Positions 52,440 to 63,067 of a DNA stretch of 64,000 nt are shown here, one piece after another. Every line of letters begins with the position of its first letter. The first letter of the stretch is position 1. The position numbers and the translations under genes are program-made. Under the pieces are notes generated by a model. That model searched no databases. It was not told the origin of the DNA and worked only from the letters and a program-made list of their open reading frames with translations. This DNA comes from Cymbomonas tetramitiformis (Eukaryota > Chlorophyta > Pyramimonadophyceae > Pyramimonadales > Pyramimonadaceae): positions 1 to 64,000 of the forward strand of contig LGRX02033479.1 of the NCBI GenBank assembly GCA_001247695.2, read 5' to 3'.

Positions 52440-53340
52440 TTCTCGACAGGTTCGGTACCCCTCGGTTCAGGCCTTCGGCCCGACTCACCGGTGACGGTGC
52501 AGGCCTTCGGCCTGCCCACCGGTGACGGTTCCTCTCGGTTTAGGCCTGCGGCCCGACCCACTAGTAACAATGCCACAGATGCATCAAGCGTGTGATGACT
52601 TCCTGAGCTCATAACACATATATCTATCGTTTCGTATGCTCCGCATCAGCTCATCTCGACCGGAACCGAAAATCTGTAGGGTATTTTTCATTACGCGAAA
52701 TTGCGGAAGGCATTGTGAGTTTCATTATAAAATCGATTTCTCGGGATGCACCGCGATGCATCAAGCATACGATGGCTTCCTGAGCTCATAACAAATATAT
52801 CGTTATATTCTACGGCCTCTGACCAAAACTCTTTGTAGAGGTCCTCTTTTGGGAGGCCATTGAACCAGTGACCGGGGATCTTCACACGAACGCGGCGTGC
52901 CACCTGTTCCGCCCCAGGATAAAATCTGATAAAGTTATCTAGCGAAAGACTGCTCTGCAGCACCCTCTGCTGAGTTTTTTTACTAGCTGTAGCAGCCATT
53001 AAACCCTGATAACCTTGCAACCGCTCTCTGTGTCCTCTAGACTGTCCGTTCCGCGAAAAAGATCACTTCGAATGGGGCCTGCCTTCGGGTTTCCGATATC
53101 CCACGGAAGCGCGAAATCTCGTTAAAATCGACGGTGACGGTTCAGGGGCACGACATGACCCACTGGTGACGGTGCCTCTCGGCACAGGTGATTCATCGTG
53201 ATCTTCGAGTTCGAGGCCTATTGGGCCACGAACCCATCGGTGACGGTGCGTCTCGGTTCAGGCCTACGGCAAACCCAACGCACGGTGGCGGTTCCTCTCG
53301 GTTCAGGCCTGCGGCCCGACCCACTGATAACGGTGCCACG
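52440..53340. repeat. Two GC-palindrome blocks around a duplicated segment
   Basis: 52440-52565 and 53125-53335 both contain CCGGTGACGGT/CATCGGTGACGGT, TCTCGGTT(C/T)AGGCCT(G/T)CGGCC and GACCCACT. The segment ATGCATCAAGC...GCTTCCTGAGCTCATAACA occurs at 52573-52616 and again, diverged, at 52750-52795. Confidence 0.75.
52691..53020 (-). CDS. Unidentified ORF, 109 codons
   Basis: Minus-strand frame starting MQGYQGLMAATASKKTQQRV and continuing SLDNFIRFYPGAEQVARRVR and VKIPGHWFNGLPKEDLYKEF, a composition unlike the surrounding repeats. The last part (MSSGSHRMLDA) is in the duplicated segment; the other copy encodes MSSGSHHTLDA at about 52612 on the same strand. It may be a fragment of a transposon protein; I do not recognise it. 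Confidence 0.35.
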   Translation of the reverse strand: MQGYQGLMAATASKKTQQRVLQSSLSLDNFIRFYPGAEQVARRVRVKIPGHWFNGLPKEDLYKEFWSEAVEYNDIFVMSSGSHRMLDASRCIPRNRFYNETHNAFRNFA

Positions 53341-53439
53341 TTGGTGCAGCTCTTATTCGCAACTTATTATCGAGTCGGTTCCGGTTCAGGGGGTAAATCG
53401 AACGGATCCGGGACTGGACGGTGCGGAACCGGAACCGAT

Positions 53440-53760
53440 TTCCACACTGGGGGATGTCGCGCTGGGGCTGCGGACAATGTGGCGTTGGGGCTTTTGGGAA
53501 TGTTGCGTTGGGGCTGCTGAAAATGTGGAGTTTGTGCTTTTGGGAATGTTGCGTTAGGGATGGTGAAAATGTGGAGTTGAGGCGTTTGGGACTGTTGCGT
53601 TGGGGCTGCTGAAAGTGTGGAGTTGGGGTTTTTGGGAATGTTGCGTTAGGGATGGTGAAAATATGGAGTTGGGGGCGTGGAGTTGAGGCGTTTGGGACTG
53701 TTGCGTTGGGGCTGCTGAAAGTGTGGAGTTGGGGTTTTTGTCGTTGTGTGGTGGCACTGT
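53440..53760. repeat. Minisatellite (GTTGGGGCTGCTGAAA...GGAATGTTGCG type)
   Basis: Units of roughly 55 bp alternate GCTGCTGAAAATGTGGAGTT and GGGATGGTGAAAATGTGGAG with (T/C)TTTTGGGA(A/C)TGTTGCGTT. About five to six copies are present. Confidence 0.8.
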
Positions 53761-53879
53761 GACGATGCGAGACGTGCTGTGGGTATTCCTCCCCCCCCCG
53801 ATCTGGGGGCTCAGAGACGCACGTGCATGGCATGGTGGAGAGGTGGATGGCGTAGTACGGGCCTGCGTGTCGGCTGATG

Positions 53880-54479
53880 GTGTTGGTGAGGCGGCTGCGG
53901 CTGCGAGGTGACCGCGGATGCAAGGTGACTGCGGCTGCGATGTGATTGCGGCTGTGAGTTGGCTGCGGTTGTGAGGTGATTGTGGCTGCGAGGTGGCCGC
54001 GGCTGCGAGGTGACGAGGTGGCTGTGGTTGCGGAGCCTCGAGCGTGGGCGTTGGCAGACGACGTCGGTCTGCGGTGCGCGGCTGAGTGCATGAGGGATGA
54101 CGGCGTAGTTCTCGATGTACAGGTATGCTGAGATATAGATGTGCGCGCTGGCAGAAGACGTCGGTCTACGGTGTGCGGCTGAGTGTGTGGGTGATGATGG
54201 TGAGGTTTTCGATGTAGGTGAGATGCGGCTGCTGAGATACGGCTGTGTGAGCTGACATACGACGTCGGTCTGAGGTGCGCGGCTGAGTGCGTGGGTGACG
54301 ATAGTGTAGTTCGTAATGTGGGTGAGATACGGCTGCTGAGATACGGATGTGCGAGCTGGCAGACGATGTCGGTCTGCGGTGTGCGGCTGAGTGCGTGGGT
54401 GATGACGGTGTAGTTCTCAATGTGGGTGAGACACGGCTGCTGAGATACGGATGTGCGAGCTGGCAGACGATGTCGGTCT
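53880..54479. repeat. Minisatellite, left part, split by the hAT element
   Basis: After a run of CTGCGAGGTGACTG-like units, imperfect units of about 110-130 bp begin at about 54040. Each carries GACG(A/T)CGTCGGTCTGCGGTG, GCGGCTGAGTGCGTG and ATACGG(C/A)TG. The same array resumes at 61623, directly after the hAT element. Confidence 0.82.
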
Positions 54480-54699
54480 CAGGGTGGATATCTTCCGATA
54501 ACGTGACACGGTCCGCACTCGAATTTTCCCTCGGTCCACCTTCGGCCACCTCGGCCTACCGGCCAATCTTTCTCGGCCGGCCTTCGGCCGGTGCGGAGCA
54601 ATAAATCGACTAGATTTTACCGATTTTGATCTTCGGCCCGATATCGGCCAACACTCAAAATTGTATCGGTCCTATATCGGCCGATCATTGAACCCTATC

Positions 54700-55490
54700 A
54701 TTATGGCGATATATCGGTCGCACGTTTCCCTGAAATGTCTGATTGGACTGAAAACTGACCCCATGCCTACGTTCGATGACTCAAAATGACGGCCTTGAAT
54801 TCCTCTACGCAAGACACAAAATTACGGGACGATTGGACAAGTAACGAATAAGTTATGAACCGATCAGTGAACCCTGTCATTATGGCGATATATGTCGCGC
54901 GTTTCCCTGAAATGCCTGATTGGACTGAAAACTGACCCCATGCCCACGTTCGATAGCTCAAAATGGCGGCCTTGAATTCCTCTACGCAAGACACAAAATT
55001 ACGGGACGATTGGATAAGAAGTGACGAGTAAGTTATGACCAGATCAGTGAACCCTATCATTATGTCGATATATGTCGCACGTTTCCCTGAATGTCCGATT
55101 GGACTGAAAACTGACCCCATGCCTACGTTCGATAGCTCAAAATGACGGCCTTGAATTCCTCTACGCGAGACGCAAAATTACGGGACGATTGGACAAGTAA
55201 CGAATAAGTTATGACCCGATCAGTGAACCCTGTCATTATGGCGATATATGTCGCACGTTTCCCTAAAATGCTGATTGGACTGAAAACTGATCCCATGCCC
55301 ACGTTCGATAGCTCAAAATGGCGGCCTTGAATTCCTCTACGCGAGACACAAAATTACGGGACGATTGGATAAGTGACGAGTAAGTTATGACCAGATCAGT
55401 GAACCCTATCATTATGGCGATATATGTCGCACGTTTCCCTGAAATGTCTGATTGGACTGAAAACTGACCCCATGCCTACGTTCGATAGCA
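54700..55490. repeat. ~178-bp tandem repeat inside the hAT element
   Basis: About 4.3 copies. GTTTCCCTGA recurs near 54723, 54901, 55080, 55257 and 55435, each followed by GATTGGACTGAAAACTGA and later GAATTCCTCTACGC(A/G)AGAC. Confidence 0.92.
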
Positions 55491-55877
55491 ACAACCAAAA
55501 AGACTCTTTCGAGCTTCACAAATAACATCAAATATGGTGGAAACTAATACAAATCGAAACCGATGTTATTAAATCATGAAATAAACGTTAAAACAAAAAT
55601 ACTAATCTGAAAACTGAGATCACTGAACACTTAAAATATCCGAAATCACTGAAAACTGAAAAGATCTAATCCTCGATAGACTGCTTCTTCTTTGGCTCCT
55701 TTTTCAGAATGCACCACATTTTCTCGGGACCATACTCATCTAAATTCAAGCTATGGAAATACAAAAGCTTGTCATCTCCATAGTATACCGCCTTTAAGCC
55801 CTTATACTCGCCTGTGAAACTAATATACTTGTACTTTCCTGTGAACCACTTGTTCTTGAAGCGATGGGCTATTTTAG

Positions 55878-58405
55878 GGTAGGCTATTTAATTTAGAATA
55901 TTTTTTCATAGTTTTAGAATAACCCATTTTCATCGTTAATTTAGAATAAGTTTTCTTTATGTCATCCGGCTATGACCGGTGCATGCATCCATGACGCTGT
56001 ACTGTACCTGTTGAGCTATCCCCATGCCATGCGAAATATTACACTGAAGAGTTGTCTTGCCGTGATGTCCATATGTCCGAATGGAACCAAAAACCGTTTG
56101 ATTAAAATCGAACGGTTTTTGGTTCCATTCGGAAAGATTCACGGCCGTGAATCTAAAAGTCACGGCCGTGAATAACGACTCTTTACGCATAATGACTTTT
56201 ATTATTTGCCATCTTTGCCACAATAGACACTCACGGCGTGTTCTGCTTGAAAAAAAGTAAGTAACTTGAAGCCTTGAGCTTCAAGTTACTGAAAGATATG
56301 TATCTTGGCAGTATGTGTGCCAAGTTTCGTGCTCTAGGACGCACGGGAAGCCCTCGGCTGTTTGGCATCTTTGGGTTTGGGTGTCACGTTCGAACCCAAA
56401 CCCAAAACATCTGCCTTAGAAATAGATTGCGCGTTTCGCGCACAAGTAACTTGAAGCCTTGAGCTTCTGGTAACTTAAATATATGTACCATGGCAGTATT
56501 CGTGCCAAGTTTCGTGCTCTAGGACGCACGGGAAGCCCTCGGCTGTTTGGCATCTTTGGGTTTGGGTGTCACGTTCGAACCCAAACCCAAAACATCTGCC
56601 TTAGAAATAGATTGCGCGTTTCGCGCACAAGTAACTTGAAGCCTTGAGCTTCTCGTAACTTAAATATATGTACCATGGTAGTATTCGTGCCAAGTTTCGT
56701 GCGTTAGGACGCACGGGAAGCCCTCGGCTGTTTGGCATCTTTGGGTTTGGGTGTCACGTTCGAACCCAAACCCAAAGCATCTGCCTTAGAAATAGATTGC
56801 GCGTTTCGCGCACAAGTAACTTGAAGCCTTGAGCTTCTGGTAACTTAAATATATGTACCATGGTAGTATTCGCGCCAAGTTTCGTGCGTTAGGACGCACG
56901 GGAAGCCCTCGGCTGTTTGGCATCTTTGGGTTTGGGTGTCACGTTCGAACCCAAACCCAAAGCATCTGCCTTAGAAATAGATTGCGCGTTTCGCGCACAA
57001 GTAACTTGAAGCCTTGAGCTTCAAGTAACTTAAATATATGTATCTTGGCAGTATTCGTGCCAAGTTTCGTGCTCTAGGACGCACGGGAAGCCCTCGGCTG
57101 TTTGGCATCTTTGGGTTTGGGTGTCACCTTCGAACCCAAACCCAAAGCATCTGCCTTAGAAATAGATTGCGCGTTTCGCGCACAAGTAACTTGAAGCCTT
57201 GAGCTTCAAGTAACTCAAATATATGTATCTTGGCAGTATGTGTGCCAAGTTTCGTGCTCTAGGACGCACGGGAAGCCCTCGGCTGTTTGGCATCTTTGGG
57301 TTTGGGTGTCACGTTCGAACCCAAACCCAAAGCATCTGCCTTAGAAATAGATGGCGCGTTTCGCGCACAAGTAACTTGAAGCCTTGCGCTTCTGGTAACT
57401 TAAATATATGTATCTTGGCAGTATTCGTGCCAAGTTTCGTGCGTTAGGACGCACGGGAAGCCCTCGGCTGTTTGGCATCTTTGGGTTTGGGTGTCACGTT
57501 CGAACCCAAACCCAAAACATCTGCCTTAGAAATAGATTGCGCGTTTCGCGCACAAGTAACTTGAAGCCTTGAGCTTCAAGTAACTTAAATATATGTACCA
57601 TGGTAGTATTCGTGCCAAGTTTCGTGCGTTAGGACGCACGGGAAGCCCTCGGCTGTTTGGCATCTTTGGGTTTGGGTGTCACCTTCGAACCCAAACCCAA
57701 AGGCAAAGGCATAGGACAGTTTCGTAGATTCTGTCCCAATGCAATGCAACCTCGCTTGCTAACTCATATTACAATGAATATTCAACATTCAAGCGTTGGA
57801 TACCCCACGCCAACGGGAAGCGCTCGGCTGATTTGTTATTTGGGTATGCGCACCCAAATGACAAAAAACGCATCTTTGAAACTCGTTAGTTTCAAAGATG
57901 CGTGGCCGATGCCTTCGTGCTTATGTGTGTTAATCCATATGAAATATTCCATGGAATAAATGTGAATATCCCGCACAAACGGGAAGCGCTCGGCCGTTTT
58001 GTAAAATTAGGGTGCACCCAAAATACAAAACGCATCTTTGAAACTCGGAAGTTTCAAAGATGCTTGCCGGTCGCGTGCAGCGGTAAAAGGCAAGTCAAAG
58101 GGTTTAGAATCTAGAAGAAGTACAGGGGCCTTTTTTTCAAGCAGGACACGCCGTGAGTGTCTATTACAACGGCGCCCACCATTATCACAAGCGAGACAAA
58201 CCTTCTTAAAGCTTTTTGGAGGCTTCCTCATGATGGCACCAGCGGGAACGAGAGCGTTTGACCTGTGTGCACATTATTTGAACACGAGTCGTGAAAAGGA
58301 CCACCGGTCATAGCCGGATGACATCAAGAAAACTTATTCTAAATTAACGATGAAAACGGGTTATTCTAAAATTATGAAAACTTATTCTATATTAATTATT
58401 TTTCC
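55878..58405. mobile_element. Mutator-like element (MULE) with 9-bp target duplication
   Basis: The 9-bp duplication CTATTTTAG is at 55869-55877 and 58406-58414. Long inverted repeats of about 104 bp lie at 55878-55981 and 58302-58405, sharing TTTTAGAATAACCC, TTCATCGTTAATTTAGAATA and ATGTCATCCGGCTATGACCG. A further inverted pair (about 56205-56253 and 58137-58180) includes GACACTCACGGCGTGT. A 9-bp duplication with long TIRs is the Mutator signature. No MURA transposase frame is present; the interior is filled by a 185-bp tandem array, so the element is non-autonomous. Confidence 0.9.
56259..57720. repeat. 185-bp tandem array with palindromes inside the MULE
   Basis: Eight copies start with GTAACTTGAAGCCTTGAGCT at about 56261, 56446, 56631, 56816, 57001, 57186, 57371 and 57556. 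Every copy carries the long palindrome TTTGGGTTTGGGTGTC... / ...GAACCCAAACCCAAA and GCGCGTTTCGCGC. Copies differ mainly in two small blocks (AAGTAACT or GGTAACTT; GCTCTAGG or GCGTTAGG). Two more diverged copies follow at 57790-58080 with ACGGGAAGCGCTCGGC and a CATCTTTGAAACTC...GTTTCAAAGATG palindrome. Confidence 0.95.
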
Positions 58406-61400
58406 CTATTTTAGCGGTCTTTTTTAAAGAGGCGTGTGTCAAACAATTTGGCGCAGTAGTTTGCACCAACCACCCTTCTCCGGGCTGAAAAATGTCTGTG
58501 CACCATCCGCTCTCCTCTGCACTTTCATCATCTTCTTCAGCTACCGCCTCATCAACCAGCGCTTCTGTCTCTGCCTCAACGTCTTCACTGTCAACTATGT
58601 CCTCAATGATGTCCAACATACCACTTACAACAATGCACCCTTTATCAGCCTTCCTTGATATCGGATTTCCTCTGTAGTGCCGCTTCTTACGCGTCGTGCC
58701 GGAAGATCGCTGAGAAGTCCTGCTTTTCAATGCGGCCCATTTGAGGTAAGCGTTGTAACACACGTCTTGGACTCCCTTTTTATCTGATAACTCACGACCA
58801 TTTATGCTAATCATCATCAATGCAGAAAGGGTAGTATCATGTAATCTGTTCCTCAAATATATGTCTTGATGAGCTTCATCTTTGAAAATCCCCGCTCACA
58901 GCACGCAGTGTTGAGGGGTAGGATCCTGCGAACACTTACGAAAAATAAAATATCCTGAAAGTCTTCCGAAGGTTTTGCCAAGCGAGGTGTCCAGAATTCC
59001 TCAAAAGTTCCTTCCCAGATCTTTGCCCCAAACATCACTGTTTTCATATCCTCCCATTGCTGCTTCACCCTCTTAGGGTTCATCAAAGGTCCAGCAGACT
59101 CGTAATCCCGATGAACTTCACAAAAATGATCGATCAAATGTCTAACTTATCGTCGCCATAAGAATCCAAACATTGTATATCGCGTGGGAACTTATGTGGG
59201 CTGAAAATGTCCAGAGCGCCCATGATGGGTTGGGATGGAAAGCGCTCTCCAAGCTCAGCATGTAGAGCAGTAGCGAACAGTCGAGTATGCAGGTATAAGG
59301 CGTCCACAATGTCTTGGTCAAAAGTAACTGTGATAGCGCCCCTGTCATGTGCGAACTCAAAGGTCGTCGCACCCTCCTCCGCATTATCCATGGCTCGTAA
59401 AAGTCCCTTCAAAGTTGTCCCGCCTGGTCTCTTGCTGTTAATATAGTAAACCTCCAGACTCAGTCGCGTTCCCTGCACCAGGTCAGCAGCGGCCTCGAAA
59501 TCGATAGTGTCATATTGAAAACACTTGCTGAGAGGGTATTCAACTTCTGCAGAATATCTTTATAAAAACATAGAGTGCCTAAAAACTGAAAAGAAGTAAC
59601 TTGAGTTAACAACATTTTGGCAACGTCACTGTGTCCTGCAGCTTCTTGAAACTCGGTTATCAAAGCAGGCAACGTGTTATATACTGAGTCCACAGATATA
59701 CCTTTAGACAACCAACGAGGCGCGACATCTTTTGCTATGCCAGTAGGTGTGATAAACCCAAGCTCTTTTTGAATGGCTAAGAAGCCGTGCTTACGGAGAC
59801 AAAAACGAGCAAAATAAGTGCTTATCGCGTGCAGGGAGGTATCAAAGTTATCGAAATAGGGGATACCCTCTGCAGCATCCTTTGAGCATAAAGCCAACTT
59901 GTGGGCGAGGCAAGAAAAGACAGCATATATGGCATGAGGATCTTTCGAAGTCTCACTGCCACTCCAGCCTCACACCCTGTCATCACACTTGCACCATCGC
60001 TGCCAAAGGCCAATAATTTAGACTCATCAAGATCGTAGCCTAAAACCTTCTCTTGAATAGTGGAAGAAATTGATTCTGCATCTGCTTTGGGCATAGCATA
60101 GAGCCCTAATAAAAAGCGAACCATGGGAATCCCAGACTTAAGAAACCAAGCGTACATTATCATCTCCTCAACAGTAGAGATATCTGTGGATTCATCCACA
60201 CCAATAGCATATGCAGGTGACAAACGAACATCCTCCAAAATAGAATCACGAACCACATCACCCAGGCACAGAATGAACTCACGAGCAGCATCTTTATTGC
60301 GATATTCCTCAACCCCAATATTCACTGTGGCTGTCAAATCATCGGTGATATAAAAGGCCTCAGTTCCAAGCAACAAGCTTTCAAATTTCAAGGTGGACAG
60401 ATCTTCCTTGGCAAGCATGTATGCCATATTCAAGCAATTAAGAATGCCAGTTTTCTCACGTAAAATGGCGTTTCGTTGCGCGAGGTTCCACTGCTCTTGA
60501 TCAATTTTAGCACGCTCTGCAGCAAATATGTGATTTTTCTCGTTCTCATGCTCTTGAACCCCAAGCCAGTGCAGATACGCTCTTAACAGGCATAGGGGAC
60601 TGCGTAATCAACCCAAACTCTTCCCTCCAATAGCTGTGGTCAGGATGTACTTGCACAAGACGAGTTCCGAAATATGTGTTAGGAATTGGGGGCGTGTCTT
60701 CCACAACATCGTCATCCGATGGTTCTTCAATAGTTTCAGACTCACGTGTGCCCCAAGTATCTGCTGACGCGTTTGGCGCAATGATCGGAGCGTCTGTTGT
60801 GATGTACGCAAACTCTTCGCGTCCAAAACTATGATCTGGATGGACCAAAACACGTCGTAAACCATAATATTATACAATAGGACCTGGAGGCACGGAATCT
60901 TGCGAAAGCAAATCACCAACGCTAGGTGGGCCATTGGCTTGAAGAGTAGCGCTGAGGTCAACGGCTTCGTTTGACGGTAATAACGAGGGTACTGCTGAGG
61001 GATCTACGTCTACAGCTCCCAGGAAAACGCATATGCTGAGAAAAGCTACGAACAGAAGACACGATTTCTCTTTTGAGCAAGACTGTGTTTTCGGGTTCAT
61101 TCTCATTATGTGCACGCACGAAAGGTAGACGCTGCGTGTCACGAATATGTGAACTTAACACTTTCTAGGAACACACGAATATATGAACTTAACATCTAGG
61201 AACACTCGACTGTGTCACGTCTCCGCACAGATTTGCGGGCTCCATTCACTACCAAGTGTCACCAACGTATGCCTGATCTACAAAATTTCACGTTTCGGCC
61301 AATTAGGGGGAAAAGAAAGAAAAAAAACTACGCCCCTGGGCCAATTAGGGGCCTGATCTGCAAAATTTCACGTTTCGACCAATTTAGGATTCGGCCAGGA

Positions 61401-61622
61401 CTCGGCCAGCCGGAATATTGTTCGGCCTGACCAATGTGGGACCTACCAGCGTATGTTTTCGACCTTCGGCCAGCCATCGGCCAGCATGGCCCGCACGATT
61501 TTAGACGCTTCAACCACCCGATGGCACTCGGTCCGGACTCAAAATTCTCTTCGGCCCGCCTTCGGCCCGGACCCTTGTTTGGCGGCCCCGGACCGGTCAA
61601 TCGCGGTAAGATATCTTCCCTG

Positions 61623-62225
61623 GTCGGTCTGCGGTGTGCGCCTGAGTGCGTGGGTGATGACGGTGTAGTTCTCAATGTGTGTGAGATGCGGCCGCTGAGA
61701 TACGGATGCGCGAGCTGGCATACGACGTCGGTCTGCGGTGTGTGGCTGAGTGCGTGAGTGATGACGACGCACCTCTCGATGTACAACTATGTGGTCGCTG
61801 AGATACGGATGTGCGCACTGGCAGGCGACATCGGTCTGCGGCGCGCGGCTGAGTGCGTGAGGGATAAGGTCGTAGTTCTCGATGTAGGTGACATGTGGCC
61901 GTTGCGGTTCAGATGTGCGAGCTTGCAGACGACGTCGGTCTGCGGCGCGCGGCTGAGTGCGTGAGTGATGACGACGCACCTCTCGATGTACAGCTACGTG
62001 GTTGCTGAGATACGGACGTGCGTGCTGGCAGACGACGTCGGTCTGCGGTACGCGGCTGAGTGCGCGAGTGATGGGGGCGTAGTTCTCGATGTCCAGTCAT
62101 GCGGCTGCCAAGGTACAGGTGTGCGCCCTTGCAGCCGACATCGGTCTGCGATGCGCGGCTGAGTGCGTGGGTGACAACAACGTAGATCTCGATGTACAGA
62201 CATGCAGCTGTTGATGCAACGCTGA
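61623..62225. repeat. Minisatellite, right part
   Basis: Continuation of the array interrupted at 54479: units of about 120-130 bp with GTCGGTCTGCGG, GCGCGGCTGAGTGCGTGAGT and TCTCGATGTACA, five copies. Confidence 0.85.
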
Positions 62226-62779
62226 ACTCGAATGGCTTAGCGTTGTCTACGGCGGCAGGCGCGTTGATCGTGTAGTTGAGAGCGGAACGTATGTGGCAGT
62301 GAGGCGACCGCGATTGTGGTTTTGGTGTCTGGAGAGGGAAATTTTGAAATGATACCCCCCCCCCGGCTGTCGGTGTAGAAAGCGACGTCGTAGGTTGTGG
62401 CAAATTGCTGCATGATGTACGTGGAGAGCTGTGGTACTGATTTGTTGGGTGCGGGGTGATCTGACGGCTGCGTGGGACAATCTCTTGGTTGCGGGAAGTG
62501 GGAGATGACGTCGGCATTGTTTTGAGTGCGGGAGGCGTGATGATATGGGAATGTAGATTGATGGAAGGGGTTGGGTGGGCGATTGTGTCAATACTTTTCC
62601 CCCCAGTCTTGAGGAATCTGTGAGGAAGACGTGAGACTGACATGTTTTTTTTTCTTGGGGGTTGGTGGCCGCTGGGGGAGTTGTGGAGGCATGGTGGTGA
62701 AGGGAATTTGTTGCATCTGGCTGCCGTATTGCCCGGTGACTGCAGTAACAACACCAACCGGGTGTCATCCCGCGCAGCA
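62226..62779. other. Unannotated stretch between arrays
   Basis: Contains a C-run followed by CGGCTG (62355-62372), resembling the C-run at 50829-50840. No gene is supported; long minus-strand frames here have repeat-like proline/serine/threonine composition. Confidence 0.5.
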
Positions 62780-63067
62780 CCCGGGTCAGTACCTTTCAGG
62801 AGTGGTTGCTCCACTGTCACGTGGAAGTCTTGGCCACTGTCACGCGGCTGTCTGTTGGGACCACTGTCACGCGGTCGTCCTGAAATCTTCAGGAGTGGTG
62901 TTCCACTGTCACGTGGAATTCTCGGCCACTGTCACGCGGCTGTCTGTTGGGACCACTGTCACGCGGTCGTCCTGAAATCTTCAGGAGTGGTGTTCCACTG
63001 TCACGTGGAATTCTTGGCCACTGTCACGCGGCTGTCTGTTGGGACCACTGTCACGCGGTCGTCCTGA
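62780..63067. repeat. 92-bp tandem repeat (CCACTGTCACGYGG motif)
   Basis: Three copies begin CCACTGTCACGTGGAA at 62811, 62903 and 62995, each with two further CCACTGTCACGCGG motifs and CCTGAAATCTTCAGGAGTGG, giving nine near-identical 14-mers in all. Confidence 0.92.

Larger units (their letters stand above)
55669..61142 (-). pseudogene. hAT transposase gene, frameshifted and split by a MULE
   Basis: It would excise and insert the element as a dimer with an RNase H-like DDE core. Reading from about 61142 downward: an N-terminal region with two HPDHS(F/Y)xREEF repeats, a helical stretch (ERAKIDQEQWNLAQRN), first catalytic Asp in GVDESTDIS, second in FGSDGASVMTG, FSCLAHKLAL, FLGTLCFYKDILQ, then the dimerisation region NTACCERGFSKM with LMMISINGREL. 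Defects: an in-frame stop near 60870, frameshifts near 60580, 59944, 59545, 59137 and 58858, and the insertion 55878-58405. Across the insertion the frame is exactly continuous: SLKKTAKI at 58414 joins AHRFKNKWFTGKY at 55868, and the true C terminus ends ILKKEPKKKQSIED at 55669. The C-terminal piece resembles a Tudor-like barrel (KWFTGKY, VYYGDDK, LDEYGPE). Confidence 0.85.
54480..61622 (-). mobile_element. Complete 7.1-kb hAT DNA transposon
   Basis: The ends are CAGGGTGGATATCTT at the left and AAGATATCTTCCCTG at the right, that is CAGGG(N)2GATATCTT inverted. They are flanked by the 8-bp duplication GTCGGTCT at 54472-54479 and 61623-61630, which is a single sequence in intact minisatellite units. 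Both subterminal regions are rich in CTTCGGCC/GGCCG strings, as expected of transposase-binding repeats. The element carries its transposase gene on the minus strand, now damaged, and has itself received a Mutator-like insertion (55878-58405). A 178-bp tandem array (54700-55490) occupies its left side. Confidence 0.93.

Noticed and set aside
53303..54091. 262-codon minus-strand open frame with PNATFPKTPTPH repeats
   Set aside because: It spans two different minisatellites and unique DNA; the codon content mirrors the DNA repeat and no domain is recognisable.
56380..56410. tRNA B-box-like GTTCGAACCC
   Set aside because: It is the centre of the repeated palindrome; no A box or cloverleaf can be formed around it.
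56259..57720. CRISPR array because of regularly spaced palindromic repeats
   Set aside because: Units of 185 bp are repeated over their whole length with no variable spacers, lie in a eukaryotic MULE, and have no cas genes.
58392..58430. Apparent stop of the hAT transposase at GKNN
   Set aside because: The last residues after AKI are read from the MULE terminal repeat; the natural C terminus lies at 55669-55868.
61909..62820. 303-codon minus-strand open frame
   Set aside because: It starts in the 92-bp array and ends in the GTCGGTCTGCGG minisatellite. Pro/Ser/Thr/His-rich composition results from GC-rich DNA without stops.
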